A stretch of DNA of 64,000 bases from Cryobacterium sp. PH29-G1 (GCF_030063365.1 NZ_JASISY010000001.1:186001-250000), one strand, 5' to 3'. Numbered from the stretch's first letter, positions 17,591 to 26,715 are shown. The notes: a model not told the origin generated them from the letters alone. Numbers and translations: made by a program.

Positions 17591-20581
17591 ATGGTTTCGT
17601 TCCTCCTCGCGTTTGTCGTGTTGTCGGTGTTCACGCCCTGGCTCACCCGGCGGCTGGGAACGCGAGTGTTCTACCTCATCGCCCTGCTCCCGGCCGGCGC
17701 GTTTGCGTACACGCTGACCCAGACCGCCGCGGTCACGGCGGGTGGGGCCGTCACCCAGTCGATTCCGTGGATTCCCCAGCTCGGCATCAATCTGTCTTTT
17801 CGCGTTGACACGCTGGCCTGGCTGCTCGCCCTCGTCGTCACCGGTATCGGCGCCCTCGTGCTGGTCTATTGTGCCCGCTATTTCACCGATGACGAACCGA
17901 GCCTCGGCCGGTTCTCCGCCCTGCTGCTCGCCTTCGCCGGTACCATGTACGGTCTGGTCACGGCCGATGACCTCGTGATCATGTTCATGTTCTGGGAGAT
18001 CACGAGCGTGCTCTCTTACCTGTTGATCGGGCACTACACCCACAAGCGGGAGAGTCGCGGCGCCGCCCTGCAGGCCTTGATCGTGACAACATTCGGCGGT
18101 CTGGTCATGCTCGTGGGCGTCGTGATGATCTCGGTCGCCGCCGGTACGACGAGCCTCGCCTACATCGTGGCCAATCCGGTGACGAACACCATGGGCACGT
18201 GGGCAGTTCTGCTCATTTTGGTCGGAGCGCTCTCCAAATCGGCGCTCGTGCCGTTCCACTTCTGGCTGCCGGCCGCTATGGCCGCACCGACCCCGGTGAG
18301 TGCCTACCTGCATGCCGCCGCCATGGTCAAGGCTGGCATCTACATTGTTGCTCGCCTTGCTCCCGGCTATGCCGAGAGCGCCGGCTGGTTGCCCGTACTC
18401 GTCACCCTCGGCGTCTGGACCATGGTGGTTGGAGCCTGGCGGGCCCTGCGCCAATACGACCTCAAGCTGCTGCTGGCCTACGGTACGGTCAGCCAGCTGG
18501 GTTTTCTCATGATCGCGATCGGTTTCAACACCCGGGACACCGCCCTCGCCGGCGCCGCCCTGCTCCTCGCACACGCACTCTATAAGGCCACCCTGTTTCT
18601 CGTCGTCGGGGTCATCGATCACCGGGCCGGCACCCGTGACTGGCGCAAGCTCAGCGGCGTTGGACGCAGCGCGCCGGCTCTCGCCGTCATCGCCCTTGTC
18701 GCGGTCGCATCCATGGCGGGCCTGCCGCCGCTGTTCGGTTTCGTCGCCAAGGAGGCCGTGTTCACCTCCCTGCTCGATGCCGGGGTGGGGGGATCCGGCT
18801 GGGGCTACGTCGCGCTGATCGGCACCGCCGTCGGTTCCGTGCTCACGGTCGCGTACAGCATCCGCTTTTTCTGGGGTGCCTTCGGAACCCGCAAAAAGCA
18901 GCGCGACACCGTGCTGCACGCGAGCCCGTGGGACACCTTGTTCGCCCCCGGCGTGCTCACCATCGCCACCATCGCACTCGGACTGTTCGCCTCAGCCCTC
19001 GACCCTCTGCTCGCGCCCTACGCCAATACAGTTCCGGGCGCCGGTAGCCTCACCGAGCCGCCCTACCATCTCGCTCTGTGGCACGGGCTGGAACCGGCCC
19101 TGTATATCAGCGCGGTCGTGCTGCTGCTCGGTGGGGTATTGTTCGGGACCCGCCGTGGGGTGGCACGGCTGCAATCGAAGGTTCCTGATTACATTGACGC
19201 CGGCCGTGGCTACGGCAAAGCCATTCGCGGCGTTGATCGCGTCGCCGCCCGGGTCACCCACTTCGCCCAGCAGGGCGGACTGCCGCAGTACCTCGGCACT
19301 ATCCTCAGCGTTTTCGTGTTGGCCCTCGGGTTCGCGGCCTTCGTCAACCGCACCTGGCCGGACACGATCGTGCTCTGGGATTACCCGGGCCAGGTGTTGA
19401 TCGCCCTGATCATGGCGATCTGTGCGGTGCTGGCGGCTCGGGTCGGGCAGCGGATGACCGCGGTCATCCTCGCCGGCGTCACCGGGTACGGCCTCGTCGC
19501 CCTGTTCGCCTTTCACGGCGCGCCCGATCTCGCCCTCACCCAGGCACTCGTCGAATCGATCACCCTCGTGATCTTTGTGCTCGTGTTGCGCCGCCTGCCG
19601 GCGAATATCGCCCAGCACAATAAGCCGGTGCGCCGCAAACGTCGCCTGCTGATCGGCAGCCTGGTGGGGTTGGTGATGGGCACGATCGGCTTCATCGCCC
19701 TCGGTGCTCGCCAGTTTGAGAGCATCGCCGGCGCCCTGCCCCAGCTCTCGGTCGACGATGGGCACGGCGACAACATCGTCAACGTGATGCTCGTGGATAT
19801 TCGTGCCTGGGACACCATGGGCGAGGTGTCGGTGCTCATCGTGGTGGCGACCGGTGTCGCGAGCCTGCTTTTCGTGTCGGGTCGAAATTCCAGCGTGCCG
19901 CGACTCAAAGAATCCCGCCGCCTGCGCTCCGGCGCCAACCGTCGCCGGGTCGTCGCCGACCCCGAGTTCTCGAGCGAGGGCCATGCCGTCACCCGGCAGG
20001 CTTTCCTGCTCGCCGGTCGCAAGAACCCGCAGCAGAGCCGGTCGATTCTGATCGAGGTGCTCGTGCGGCTCCTGTTCCATCCCGCGATGATCGTGTCGAT
20101 CTACCTGCTCTTCGCCGGCCACAATCTGCCCGGCGGCGGGTTCGCCGGCGGACTGCTCGCGGGCCTGGCCCTCGTGTCGCGGTATCTGGCCGGCGGACGC
20201 TACGAGCTGAGCGAAGCGGCTCCGATCGACCCGGGCAAGATTCTCGGCCTCGGTGTGATTCTCGCCGTCGGCATGAGCGTCATCTCGCTGTTCTTCGACG
20301 GCATCCCGCTGGAGTCGGCGTACTTCACGGCGACCGTGCCGGTGCTCGGCGACCTGTCATTCGGCACGTCGACCATCTTCGACATCGGCGTGTACCTCGT
20401 CGTTATCGGCCTTACCTATGACATTCTGCGCAGCCTCGGCAGCGAAATCGACCGGCAGAGTGAGTCGGCCGAGAACGGCCTGCGGCCCACACCCGAACCC
20501 CCGATCAACGTGGAGGCACCCACGCCCGCCACCACGCCCGCCACGACGCCCGCCACGACAACTGAAGAGGTCCCCCGATGA
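17591..20581 (+). CDS. mnhA: Mrp Na+/H+ antiporter subunit A, with fused subunit B domain
   Basis: Subunit A of the multi-subunit Mrp antiporter, which exports Na+ in exchange for protons and supports pH and salt tolerance. The 996-residue protein has the NuoL-like core with the essential Glu in FMFWEITSVLSYLLIG (about residue 140) and the Lys in SKSALVPFHFWLPAAM (about 216). A middle MrpA-specific domain is followed by a C-terminal MrpB domain (about 815-960; VSIYLLFAGHNLPGGGFAGG). It ends in Thr-Pro-Ala repeats. So A and B are one polypeptide here. A possible -10 box TAGAAT is at 17547-17552. ATG 17591 follows a GGAGG site. Its stop overlaps mnhC by four bases. Confidence 0.95.
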   Translation: MVSFLLAFVVLSVFTPWLTRRLGTRVFYLIALLPAGAFAYTLTQTAAVTAGGAVTQSIPWIPQLGINLSFRVDTLAWLLALVVTGIGALVLVYCARYFTDDEPSLGRFSALLLAFAGTMYGLVTADDLVIMFMFWEITSVLSYLLIGHYTHKRESRGAALQALIVTTFGGLVMLVGVVMISVAAGTTSLAYIVANPVTNTMGTWAVLLILVGALSKSALVPFHFWLPAAMAAPTPVSAYLHAAAMVKAGIYIVARLAPGYAESAGWLPVLVTLGVWTMVVGAWRALRQYDLKLLLAYGTVSQLGFLMIAIGFNTRDTALAGAALLLAHALYKATLFLVVGVIDHRAGTRDWRKLSGVGRSAPALAVIALVAVASMAGLPPLFGFVAKEAVFTSLLDAGVGGSGWGYVALIGTAVGSVLTVAYSIRFFWGAFGTRKKQRDTVLHASPWDTLFAPGVLTIATIALGLFASALDPLLAPYANTVPGAGSLTEPPYHLALWHGLEPALYISAVVLLLGGVLFGTRRGVARLQSKVPDYIDAGRGYGKAIRGVDRVAARVTHFAQQGGLPQYLGTILSVFVLALGFAAFVNRTWPDTIVLWDYPGQVLIALIMAICAVLAARVGQRMTAVILAGVTGYGLVALFAFHGAPDLALTQALVESITLVIFVLVLRRLPANIAQHNKPVRRKRRLLIGSLVGLVMGTIGFIALGARQFESIAGALPQLSVDDGHGDNIVNVMLVDIRAWDTMGEVSVLIVVATGVASLLFVSGRNSSVPRLKESRRLRSGANRRRVVADPEFSSEGHAVTRQAFLLAGRKNPQQSRSILIEVLVRLLFHPAMIVSIYLLFAGHNLPGGGFAGGLLAGLALVSRYLAGGRYELSEAAPIDPGKILGLGVILAVGMSVISLFFDGIPLESAYFTATVPVLGDLSFGTSTIFDIGVYLVVIGLTYDILRSLGSEIDRQSESAENGLRPTPEPPINVEAPTPATTPATTPATTTEEVPR

Positions 20582-21138
20582 GCGCCTCGCTCACCCTCGT
20601 CATCCTGATGGCGGTCATGTATGCGGCCGGCGTCTATGTGATGCTCGAACGCAGCCTCACCCGGGTGCTGATCGGTTTTCTGCTCGTCGGCAACGCTACC
20701 AACCTGCTCATTTTCATCATGAGCGGGCGGCCGGGCAGCTCACCGATCGTCACTGACACGAGCGCTGCGGACATGGTCGACCCGATTCCCCAGGTACTGA
20801 TGCTGACCGCGATCGTGATCAATTTCGGAATCACCGCACTGCTGCTCGCGCTCATCTACCGTTCCTGGTGGCTGGCCCAGCTTGGGGACGAGGGCGATAC
20901 GCTCACCGATGAGCACGCCGCCGAGAGCGCCGATGAGGCTGACGCCACCTTCCGTTCCTCATCCGACGATGACGACGCGATCGCCGAATCGCTCGACGAA
21001 CTCGAGCGGGGCGACGGCGCCACGAGCGATGAAGACACCACGAACCATGCAGCGAACCCGGCCCGTTCGGCGGATGCTGTCGGCCGCGCCGGAGCATCCG
21101 CTCGCAAAGCGCCCGGGCCCGATCGGGGGAACCGATGA
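20578..21138 (+). CDS. mnhC: Mrp Na+/H+ antiporter subunit C
   Basis: This 186-residue protein is NuoK-like with three membrane helices in residues 1-105 (VYVMLERSLTRVLIGFLLVGNATNLLIF, DPIPQVLMLTAIVINFGITALLLAL). It then has an unusually long, highly acidic cytosolic tail of about 80 residues (runs of Asp, Glu and Ser), whereas typical MrpC is about 110-125 residues. Start and stop overlap the neighbouring mnh genes by four bases, indicating tight translational coupling. Confidence 0.92.
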   Translation: MSASLTLVILMAVMYAAGVYVMLERSLTRVLIGFLLVGNATNLLIFIMSGRPGSSPIVTDTSAADMVDPIPQVLMLTAIVINFGITALLLALIYRSWWLAQLGDEGDTLTDEHAAESADEADATFRSSSDDDDAIAESLDELERGDGATSDEDTTNHAANPARSADAVGRAGASARKAPGPDRGNR

Positions 21139-22742
21139 CCGCTCTGGTGCCCCTCATCGTGTGTCTGCCGCTGCTCGGTGCGGCGATCACGCTCATGCTG
21201 GGCCAGCGTCGTCGCCTGCAGGTGATTGTGAGCGTGACGAGCCTGGCGGCGGCAACGGTGATGAGCGCGGTGCTCCTCGCCCTCGTCGACCAGATCGGTC
21301 CGGCGGTGGTGCAGGTCGGCGGGTGGGAAGCGCCGTGGGGCATTGTGCTCGTCGTCGATCGACTCTCGGCGATCATGCTGCTCATTTCGGCACTGATGTT
21401 GCTCGGAGTGCTGCTGTTCGCGGTCGGCCAGGGCATCGTTGACGGCGACACCGAAGCGCCGGTGTCGATTTTTCACCCGACCTATCTCGTTCTGGCCGCC
21501 GGACTGTTCAACGCCTTCGTGGCCGGTGACCTGTTCAGCATGTACGTCGGTTTCGAGATGCTGCTCTCGGCGAGCTACGTGCTGCTGACGCTTGGCGGCA
21601 CGGGAGCCCGCATCCGCGTCGGCATCACCTACATCGTGGTCAGCCTGGTGTCGTCGCTGCTGTTCCTCAGCGCGATCGCCCTCATCTACGGCGCGACCGG
21701 AACGGTCACCCTCGCCCTCATCGCCGAGCGGATGCCGGACCTCCCCGGCGACATCCAGCTGATCCTCGGCTTGCTGCTGCTGATCGCCTTCGGGGTCAAG
21801 GCCGCCGTGTTTCCGATGTCATTCTGGCTGCCTGACTCTTACCCGACCGCGCCCGCACCGGTCACGGCCGTGTTCGCCGGACTGCTCACCAAGGTGGGCG
21901 TCTACGCAATCCTGCGCACCCAGACCCTGTTCTTTCCCGACAACCAGTTCTCCAGGCCGCTCATGGTCGTGGCGGCACTGACCCTGATAGTGGGCATTCT
22001 GGGCGCACTCGCCCAGGCCGACATCAAGCGACTGCTCTCGTTCACCCTGGTCAGCCACATCGGCTACATGCTGTTCGGCATTGCGATCGGAACCCCGTTG
22101 GCCATCGCGGCGACCATCTTCTACGTCGTGCACCACATCACCGTTCAGACGACCCTGTTTCTGGCAGCGGGGCTCATCGACCGGGTGGGGGGCACGACGT
22201 CGCTGTCGCGCCTGGGCGGGCTGCTGAAATCGGCACCGCTCGTGGCCGTTCTGTTCTTTCTCGCCGCGCTCAACCTCGGCGGCATCCCGCCGTTCTCCGG
22301 CTTTCTGGGCAAGATCGCCCTCTTTCAAGCCGGCACGATTGTCGGCGAGCCCATCATCTACGTGCTGATCGCGGTCGGAGCGCTGACCTCGCTCCTCACC
22401 CTGTACGCGCTGGCTCGAGCGTGGAACCTGGCGTTCTGGCGGCCGAAGCAGCAGGTGAAGAATTACACCTCGTCGATGTCCGCGTCGCTCGTGGAAGACC
22501 CGCAAGACGAGGGCATCGTGCTCAAGAAGACAGTATCGCCGCTCATGGTCGGCACGACGGCTTCCATGCTCGTGCTGACCCTGGGCCTGACAATTTTCGC
22601 CGGTCCGATCTTCGACCTGACCACCCGGGCCGCCGGCAACATCGGCTCGCCGTCGACCTACATCGACGCCGTATTCCCGAACGGAACCGGGTCGATTGCC
22701 GAGAGTAACGTGGGCACAAACTTCGAGGGCGGTGCCCGATGA
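21135..22742 (+). CDS. mnhD: Mrp Na+/H+ antiporter subunit D
   Basis: This 535-residue proton-translocating subunit is related to NuoM/NuoN. It shows the essential Glu in MYVGFEMLLSASYVLL (about residue 142) and the Lys in VKAAVFPMSFWLPDSYPTAPAPV (about 222, quoted segment kept short: FGVKAAVFPMSFWL). It has about 14 membrane helices. It overlaps mnhC and mnhE by four bases on each side. Confidence 0.94.
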   Translation: MTALVPLIVCLPLLGAAITLMLGQRRRLQVIVSVTSLAAATVMSAVLLALVDQIGPAVVQVGGWEAPWGIVLVVDRLSAIMLLISALMLLGVLLFAVGQGIVDGDTEAPVSIFHPTYLVLAAGLFNAFVAGDLFSMYVGFEMLLSASYVLLTLGGTGARIRVGITYIVVSLVSSLLFLSAIALIYGATGTVTLALIAERMPDLPGDIQLILGLLLLIAFGVKAAVFPMSFWLPDSYPTAPAPVTAVFAGLLTKVGVYAILRTQTLFFPDNQFSRPLMVVAALTLIVGILGALAQADIKRLLSFTLVSHIGYMLFGIAIGTPLAIAATIFYVVHHITVQTTLFLAAGLIDRVGGTTSLSRLGGLLKSAPLVAVLFFLAALNLGGIPPFSGFLGKIALFQAGTIVGEPIIYVLIAVGALTSLLTLYALARAWNLAFWRPKQQVKNYTSSMSASLVEDPQDEGIVLKKTVSPLMVGTTASMLVLTLGLTIFAGPIFDLTTRAAGNIGSPSTYIDAVFPNGTGSIAESNVGTNFEGGAR

Positions 22743-23344
22743 CCACCAAGCACGAACGTCTGGAAGCCGTCGGCAACCAGATTCCACCGCTGATCGCACT
22801 GACCGTGCTGTGGATGCTGCTCTGGGGTGAGTTCTCCTGGCTGAACCTGCTTGTCGGGTTCGTTGTGGGCATGATCGTGACCGTCGCGTTCTATCTCGTG
22901 CCGGTGCAGCTGAGCGGGCGCCTGCATCCGCTGCACACCGTGATATTTTTTGTGCGGCTGATCGTGGACATTGCGCGGGCCTCGATCGAGGTGTCCTGGC
23001 TGGCGGTGAAGCCGCGGCTGGTCACGAGCAATGCGATCCTGAAGATTCGTCTGCGCACCCGCAGCGACCTCATTCTCACCTGGACCGGTGTCGCCACCTC
23101 GATCGTGCCCGGCTCGATCGTGGTCGACATCGACCGGGAATCATCGATCCTGTTTTTGCACGTGCTGAACATGCACAGCGCCCGCGATATCGAGCGGTTT
23201 CGGCGGCGTGTGCTCGACACCGAGCGACGCATCGTGCGCGGCTTCGGCTCGTACGAAGACGTCGAGCGGATGCGTGGGGTACTGCCCGAGAACCGCCTGA
23301 CCGCCCGCCGCGCCGCGCGAACCAAGGGAAAGGGATCGTCATGA
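22739..23344 (+). CDS. mnhE: Mrp Na+/H+ antiporter subunit E
   Basis: The 201-residue protein has two or three N-terminal membrane helices (PPLIALTVLWMLLWGEFSW, LLVGFVVGMIVTVAFYLV) and the conserved soluble MrpE segment around TSIVPGSIVVDIDRESSILFLHVLN. It belongs to the coupled mnh operon, with four-base overlaps on both sides. The C-terminal Arg-rich tail is probably cytosolic. Confidence 0.92.
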   Translation: MTTKHERLEAVGNQIPPLIALTVLWMLLWGEFSWLNLLVGFVVGMIVTVAFYLVPVQLSGRLHPLHTVIFFVRLIVDIARASIEVSWLAVKPRLVTSNAILKIRLRTRSDLILTWTGVATSIVPGSIVVDIDRESSILFLHVLNMHSARDIERFRRRVLDTERRIVRGFGSYEDVERMRGVLPENRLTARRAARTKGKGSS

Positions 23345-23607
23345 TGCAAATTGTGGCCGGGGTTGCCGGTGTCATGTTCGCGGTCGGGGCGATCCTGGCC
23401 GTGTACCGCATCGTCGTCGGCCCGAGCGTACTCGACCGCGTCATCGCGTCGGATGTGCTCGTCGCGACGCTCATCTGCGCCCTCGGCGCCGAGATGGCCC
23501 TGAACCGGCACACCGACAACCTGCCAGTGCTGCTCGTGCTGGCGCTGTTCGCGGTGCTGGGTTCGCTCAGCGTCGCCCGCTTTCTGCCCGCTCGGGACAG
23601 CGCATGA
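23341..23607 (+). CDS. mnhF: Mrp Na+/H+ antiporter subunit F
   Basis: A short 88-residue subunit with three membrane helices and the conserved GPSVLDRVIASDVLVA segment. Its stop (TGA 23605-23607) overlaps an ATG at 23604 that opens a 24-codon mini-frame leading exactly to the start of mnhG. Confidence 0.92.
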   Translation: MMQIVAGVAGVMFAVGAILAVYRIVVGPSVLDRVIASDVLVATLICALGAEMALNRHTDNLPVLLVLALFAVLGSLSVARFLPARDSA

Positions 23608-23678
23608 GCGCCGTCTTGTGCCTGACCCGTCTGGGCCTGACCCGTCTGGGCCCGACCGGTCTGGCCGTGACCCGATGA
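23604..23678 (+). other. 24-codon mini reading frame bridging mnhF and mnhG
   Basis: ATG at 23604 overlaps the mnhF stop, and the frame ends at TGA 23676-23678, overlapping the mnhG start as ATGA. The peptide is MSAVLCLTRLGLTRLGPTGL followed by four residues. The DNA consists of CTGACCCGTCTGGGC-type repeats, and ATGAGCGCC occurs at both ends, suggesting a local duplication. It may keep ribosomes coupled from mnhF to mnhG; a functional peptide is unlikely. Confidence 0.3.
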
Positions 23679-24007
23679 GCGCCATTGTGCACGACGTGTT
23701 GACCGCTGTTCTCGTGCTCGCCGGCGCCGCCATGTGCCTCGCCGCCGGCATCGGGCTCATCCGCTTTCCCGACGTGTTGTCGAGGCTGCACGCCGCGACC
23801 AAGCCGCAGATCTTCGGTCTCATGGCCGTGACCGCGGATGTCGCCATCAACAATTTCTCGGTCGGCACCGTGACGCTCGTCGTTGCGATCGTGGTCTTTC
23901 AGGCGCTTACGGCACCGATGGCCGCGCACCTGGTGGGCCGCGCTGCGTATACCACCGAGCACCTGCGCGCCGACCTGCTCATCGTGGACGAACTGCGCGC
24001 CCCCTAA
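23675..24007 (+). CDS. mnhG: Mrp Na+/H+ antiporter subunit G
   Basis: The 110-residue protein has three membrane helices and the family's conserved GIGLIRFPDVLSRLHAATKPQ segment (shorter key part: RFPDVLSRLHAATKPQ). ATG 23675 gives the standard N-terminus; a longer in-frame reading adds DPSGPDPSG repeats encoded by the duplicated spacer and is rejected. It is the last gene of the operon, and the repeat at 24015 begins eight bases after its stop. Confidence 0.92.
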   Translation: MSAIVHDVLTAVLVLAGAAMCLAAGIGLIRFPDVLSRLHAATKPQIFGLMAVTADVAINNFSVGTVTLVVAIVVFQALTAPMAAHLVGRAAYTTEHLRADLLIVDELRAP

Positions 24008-24014
24008 AACTGCA

Positions 24015-24080
24015 CCGGGCCCGGGCCCGGAAACCGGGCCCATGATAAATACTGGGCCCGCTTGCATAAGGTGGGCCCGG
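24015..24080. repeat. GC-rich palindromic intergenic repeat, copy C
   Basis: CCGGGCCCGGGCCCGG at 24015-24030 is followed by a hairpin with CGGGCCCA/TGGGCCCG arms (imperfect, loop ATGATAAATAC region) and a third GTGGGCCCGG box at 24071-24080. It starts eight bases after the mnhG stop, and may terminate the mnh operon. Confidence 0.83.
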
Positions 24081-24127
24081 AGCATCCGCTTCTGGTGCCG
24101 GGCTGCCTCCCCGAGCCGCGCACCGAC

Positions 24128-24136
24128 TGGTATGCT
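24128..24136 (+). promoter_or_regulatory. extended -10 promoter element of glyA
   Basis: TGGTATGCT is an extended -10 box (TGN plus TATGCT) located six bases before the first stem of the ZTP riboswitch, so transcription would begin right at the aptamer. No good -35 box is visible. Confidence 0.55.
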
Positions 24137-24142
24137 AAACGA

Positions 24143-24222
24143 GTCGCAACTGGCGTAGCACGAAGATGGGTCACCATCGGGGAGCGACTGACACGGTTAG
24201 TGGCCGCACGCCTGGGCCGCAA
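24143..24222 (+). ncRNA. ZTP (pfl) riboswitch upstream of glyA
   Basis: The leader shows all pfl/ZTP hallmarks in order: a P1 stem GTCGC (24143-24147) with GCGAC (24184-24188), the internal ACTGGCG segment, a small hairpin GATGG..CCATC, the CGGGGAGCGAC block, a variable linker, and the conserved CGCCTGGGC loop (24209-24217). This RNA senses ZMP/ZTP, the intermediate that accumulates when 10-formyl-folate is short, and turns on one-carbon genes. The ribosome site TAAGGAGA at 24232-24239 follows closely, which suggests control of translation start, although the mechanism is inferred. Confidence 0.93.
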
Positions 24223-24245
24223 CATCCACCTCTAAGGAGAACTCC

Positions 24246-25556
24246 GTGCCTGATTCCGCCACCACTGTGCAGTCAAACAACGCAGTGAAGTCGACTTTCA
24301 ACGAACCGCTCTCGGTCGTCGACCCCGAGATCGCCGCCGTGCTTGAGCAAGAGCTCGGTCGCCAGCGTGACTACCTCGAAATGATCGCCAGCGAGAACTT
24401 CGTTCCGCGCGCCGTGCTGCAGTCGCAGGGCTCGGTACTCACCAACAAATACGCCGAGGGCTACCCGGGCCGCCGCTACTACGGTGGCTGCGAATACGTT
24501 GACGTTGCCGAACAGCTCGCCATCGATCGCGCCAAGAGCCTGTTTGGTGCCGCCTACGCGAACGTGCAGCCGCACTCCGGCGCGACCGCCAATGCCGCTG
24601 TGCTCTCCGCCATCGCCACGCCCGGCGACACCATCCTCGGTCTTGAGCTGGCCCACGGCGGTCACCTCACCCACGGCATGAAGCTCAACTTCTCGGGCAA
24701 GCTGTACAACCCGGTTGCTTACGGGGTTGACCCCGAAACCTTCCGCGTCGACATGAACGTCGTGCGCGACAAGGCCCTCGAGAGCAAGCCGAAGGTCATC
24801 ATCGCCGGTTGGTCGGCCTACCCGCGTCACCTCGACTTCGAAGCCTTCCGCTCCATCGCCGACGAGGTCGGCGCACTGCTCTGGGTCGACATGGCGCACT
24901 TTGCCGGACTCGTTGCCGCCGGTCTGCACCCCTCGCCCGTGCCCTACGCCGACGTCGTGTCGAGCACCGTGCACAAGACGCTTGCCGGCCCGCGCTCGGG
25001 ATTCATCCTGTCGCGTGACATGGCGCTGGCCAAGAAGCTCAACTCCAACGTGTTCCCGGGTCAGCAGGGCGGGCCGCTCATGCACGTGATCGCCGCCAAG
25101 GCCACCGCGTTCAAGCTCGCCGCCGAGCCCGAATTCAAGGAACGTCAGGAGCGCACCCTGCGCGGGGCCAGCATTCTCGCCGACCGCCTCACCGCCGACG
25201 ACTCGCGCGCGCACGGCATCGACGTGCTCACCGGCGGCACCGACGTGCACCTCGTGCTCGCCGATCTGCGTCACTCCGAAATCAATGGCCAGCAGGCCGA
25301 AGATGCCCTGCACGAGGTGGGCATCACCGTGAACCGCAACTCGGTTCCGTTCGACCCGCGTCCGCCGATGGTCACCAGCGGCCTCCGTATCGGCACGCCC
25401 GCCCTCGCCACCCGCGGATTCGGCGACACCGAGTTCACCGAGGTGGCCGACATCATCGCCGAGGCTCTCAAGCCCGGCGCCGACATTGCCGCGCTTCGCA
25501 GCCGCGTCGGCGTGCTCACCCAGGCCTTCCCGCTGTACTCCGGCCTCGAGCAGTAA
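24246..25556 (+). CDS. glyA: serine hydroxymethyltransferase
   Basis: The PLP enzyme interconverts serine and glycine while loading a one-carbon unit on tetrahydrofolate. The 436-residue protein has the PLP-lysine motif [15 protein letters not shown] with Lys at residue 244, the N-terminal [10 protein letters not shown] and the [15 protein letters not shown] substrate loop, all standard for SHMT. The GTG at 24246 follows a TAAGGAGA ribosome site downstream of the ZTP riboswitch, so expression should rise when formyl-folate is limiting. folD follows on the same strand after a hairpin. Confidence 0.97.
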   Translation: MPDSATTVQSNNAVKSTFNEPLSVVDPEIAAVLEQELGRQRDYLEMIASENFVPRAVLQSQGSVLTNKYAEGYPGRRYYGGCEYVDVAEQLAIDRAKSLFGAAYANVQPHSGATANAAVLSAIATPGDTILGLELAHGGHLTHGMKLNFSGKLYNPVAYGVDPETFRVDMNVVRDKALESKPKVIIAGWSAYPRHLDFEAFRSIADEVGALLWVDMAHFAGLVAAGLHPSPVPYADVVSSTVHKTLAGPRSGFILSRDMALAKKLNSNVFPGQQGGPLMHVIAAKATAFKLAAEPEFKERQERTLRGASILADRLTADDSRAHGIDVLTGGTDVHLVLADLRHSEINGQQAEDALHEVGITVNRNSVPFDPRPPMVTSGLRIGTPALATRGFGDTEFTEVADIIAEALKPGADIAALRSRVGVLTQAFPLYSGLEQ

Positions 25557-25573
25557 CGCAACCGTTTCGAAAG

Positions 25574-25604
25574 CGGATGCCGCTGGCCCGGCCGGCGGCA
25601 TCCG
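25574..25604 (+). terminator. hairpin after glyA
   Basis: CGGATGCCGC (25574-25583) pairs perfectly with GCGGCATCCG (25595-25604) around a GC-rich loop, 18 bp after the glyA stop. The T-run is weak. Both arms carry the octamer-like GCGGATGC/GCATCCG word that recurs across the window. Confidence 0.7.
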
Positions 25605-25651
25605 TCTCCTCGCGGTTGCCCGTGCGTCACCCCGCGCGATGTGTCCGCTGT

Positions 25652-25669
25652 CCGGGCCCGGGCCCGGGC
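25652..25669. repeat. GC-rich palindromic intergenic repeat, copy D (core only)
   Basis: Only the palindromic core CCGGGCCCGGGCCCGGGC is present, without the hairpin and third box of copies A, C and E. It lies in the glyA-folD gap, 50 bp before folD. Confidence 0.7.
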
Positions 25670-25718
25670 AGAGGGAACCGCAGCACAGCACCGATCTGAA
25701 CCACGACAGTAGGGAACC

Positions 25719-26606
25719 ATGATGACGGCAATCACACTCGACGGGGTCAAAACCGCGTCGGACATCAAGGCCGAGCTGCGTGACCGCATTGCTGCCCTGC
25801 GCGCGCACGGCGTCGTGCCCGGCCTGGCCACCCTGCTCGTGGGCAACGATCCGGGTTCCGAGACCTACGTCGCGGGCAAACACCGCGACTGCGCCGAGGT
25901 CGGCATCGAATCGCTGCGCATCGACCTGCCCGGCTCGGCGACGAGCGCCGATGTGCGCTCCGCCATCAATGACCTCAACAACAGCCGCGAGGTGACCGGT
26001 TACATCATTCAGCTGCCGTTGCCGGTCGGCCACAATGAGAACGCCATGCTGGAGCTCATCGATCCGTCGAAGGATGCCGACGGCCTGCACCCGACCAACC
26101 TGGGGCGTCTCGTGCTGGGCATCGAAGGCGAGCTGCGTTCACCGTTGCCCTGCACCCCGGCCGGAATCGTGGAACTGTTGCGCCGCTACGACGTGCCGAT
26201 CGTGGGCAAGAAGGTTGTCGTGGTCGGTCGTGGGCTCACCGTCGGGCGTCCGCTCGGCCTGTTGTTCACCCGTAAGGGCCTCGATGCGACTGTCACGCTG
26301 ACCCACTCCCGCACGGTTGACCTGGCCGGCGAGGTGCGCCGCGCCGACATCGTCGTGGCCGCCGTGGGTGTACCGCACCTGGTGCAGGCTGACTGGATCA
26401 AGCCGGGCGCCGCGGTGCTCGATGTGGGAATCACCCGCGTGATCGATGAGGTCACCGGCAAGAGCCGCCTGATCGGCGACGTGCACCCCGACGTCGCTAC
26501 GGTCGCCGGCCACCTCTCGCCCAACCCCCGTGGTGTCGGCCCAATGACGCGGGCCATGCTCCTCTCCAACGTGGTTAAGGCCGCCGAGCAGTCCCTGTCG
26601 GCGTAG
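25719..26606 (+). CDS. folD: bifunctional methylenetetrahydrofolate dehydrogenase/cyclohydrolase
   Basis: FolD converts 5,10-methylene-THF to 10-formyl-THF in two steps using NADP. The 295-residue protein has the catalytic Lys in [14 protein letters not shown] (about residue 52), the [10 protein letters not shown] motif, the [11 protein letters not shown] segment and the NADP-binding [19 protein letters not shown] 25719 is followed directly by a second ATG at 25722. It completes the folate set: glyA makes methylene-THF, folD converts it to formyl-THF, and purU (15068) removes excess formyl-THF. Confidence 0.96.
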   Translation: MMTAITLDGVKTASDIKAELRDRIAALRAHGVVPGLATLLVGNDPGSETYVAGKHRDCAEVGIESLRIDLPGSATSADVRSAINDLNNSREVTGYIIQLPLPVGHNENAMLELIDPSKDADGLHPTNLGRLVLGIEGELRSPLPCTPAGIVELLRRYDVPIVGKKVVVVGRGLTVGRPLGLLFTRKGLDATVTLTHSRTVDLAGEVRRADIVVAAVGVPHLVQADWIKPGAAVLDVGITRVIDEVTGKSRLIGDVHPDVATVAGHLSPNPRGVGPMTRAMLLSNVVKAAEQSLSA

Positions 26607-26654
26607 CCGTAGCCGTAGCCGAGTCACCGGAGCGGCTGGACCTACCCGCCGAGA

Positions 26655-26704
26655 TTTCGCGCATGATCGCGCGAAAATAGGCGTTTTCGCCGGTTCGAAC
26701 CGGC
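26655..26704. terminator. two hairpins between convergent folD and carbonic anhydrase genes
   Basis: TTTCGCGC (26655-26662) pairs with GCGCGAAA (26669-26676), followed by an A/T-rich stretch on either strand; next comes the perfect 16-bp palindrome GCCGGTTCGAACCGGC (26689-26704). GTAGCC is also repeated three times at about 26604-26621. The position suggests bidirectional termination. Confidence 0.6.
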
Positions 26705-26715
26705 ATTCTCCGCCG

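Noticed and set aside
24143-24222. glycine or THF riboswitch in front of glyA
   Set aside because: The CGCCTGGGC loop and CGGGGAGCGAC block match the ZTP (pfl) class, not the glycine or THF aptamers.
24273-26090. 605-codon open frame on the minus strand
   Set aside because: It is antisense to glyA and folD and has no recognisable domain.
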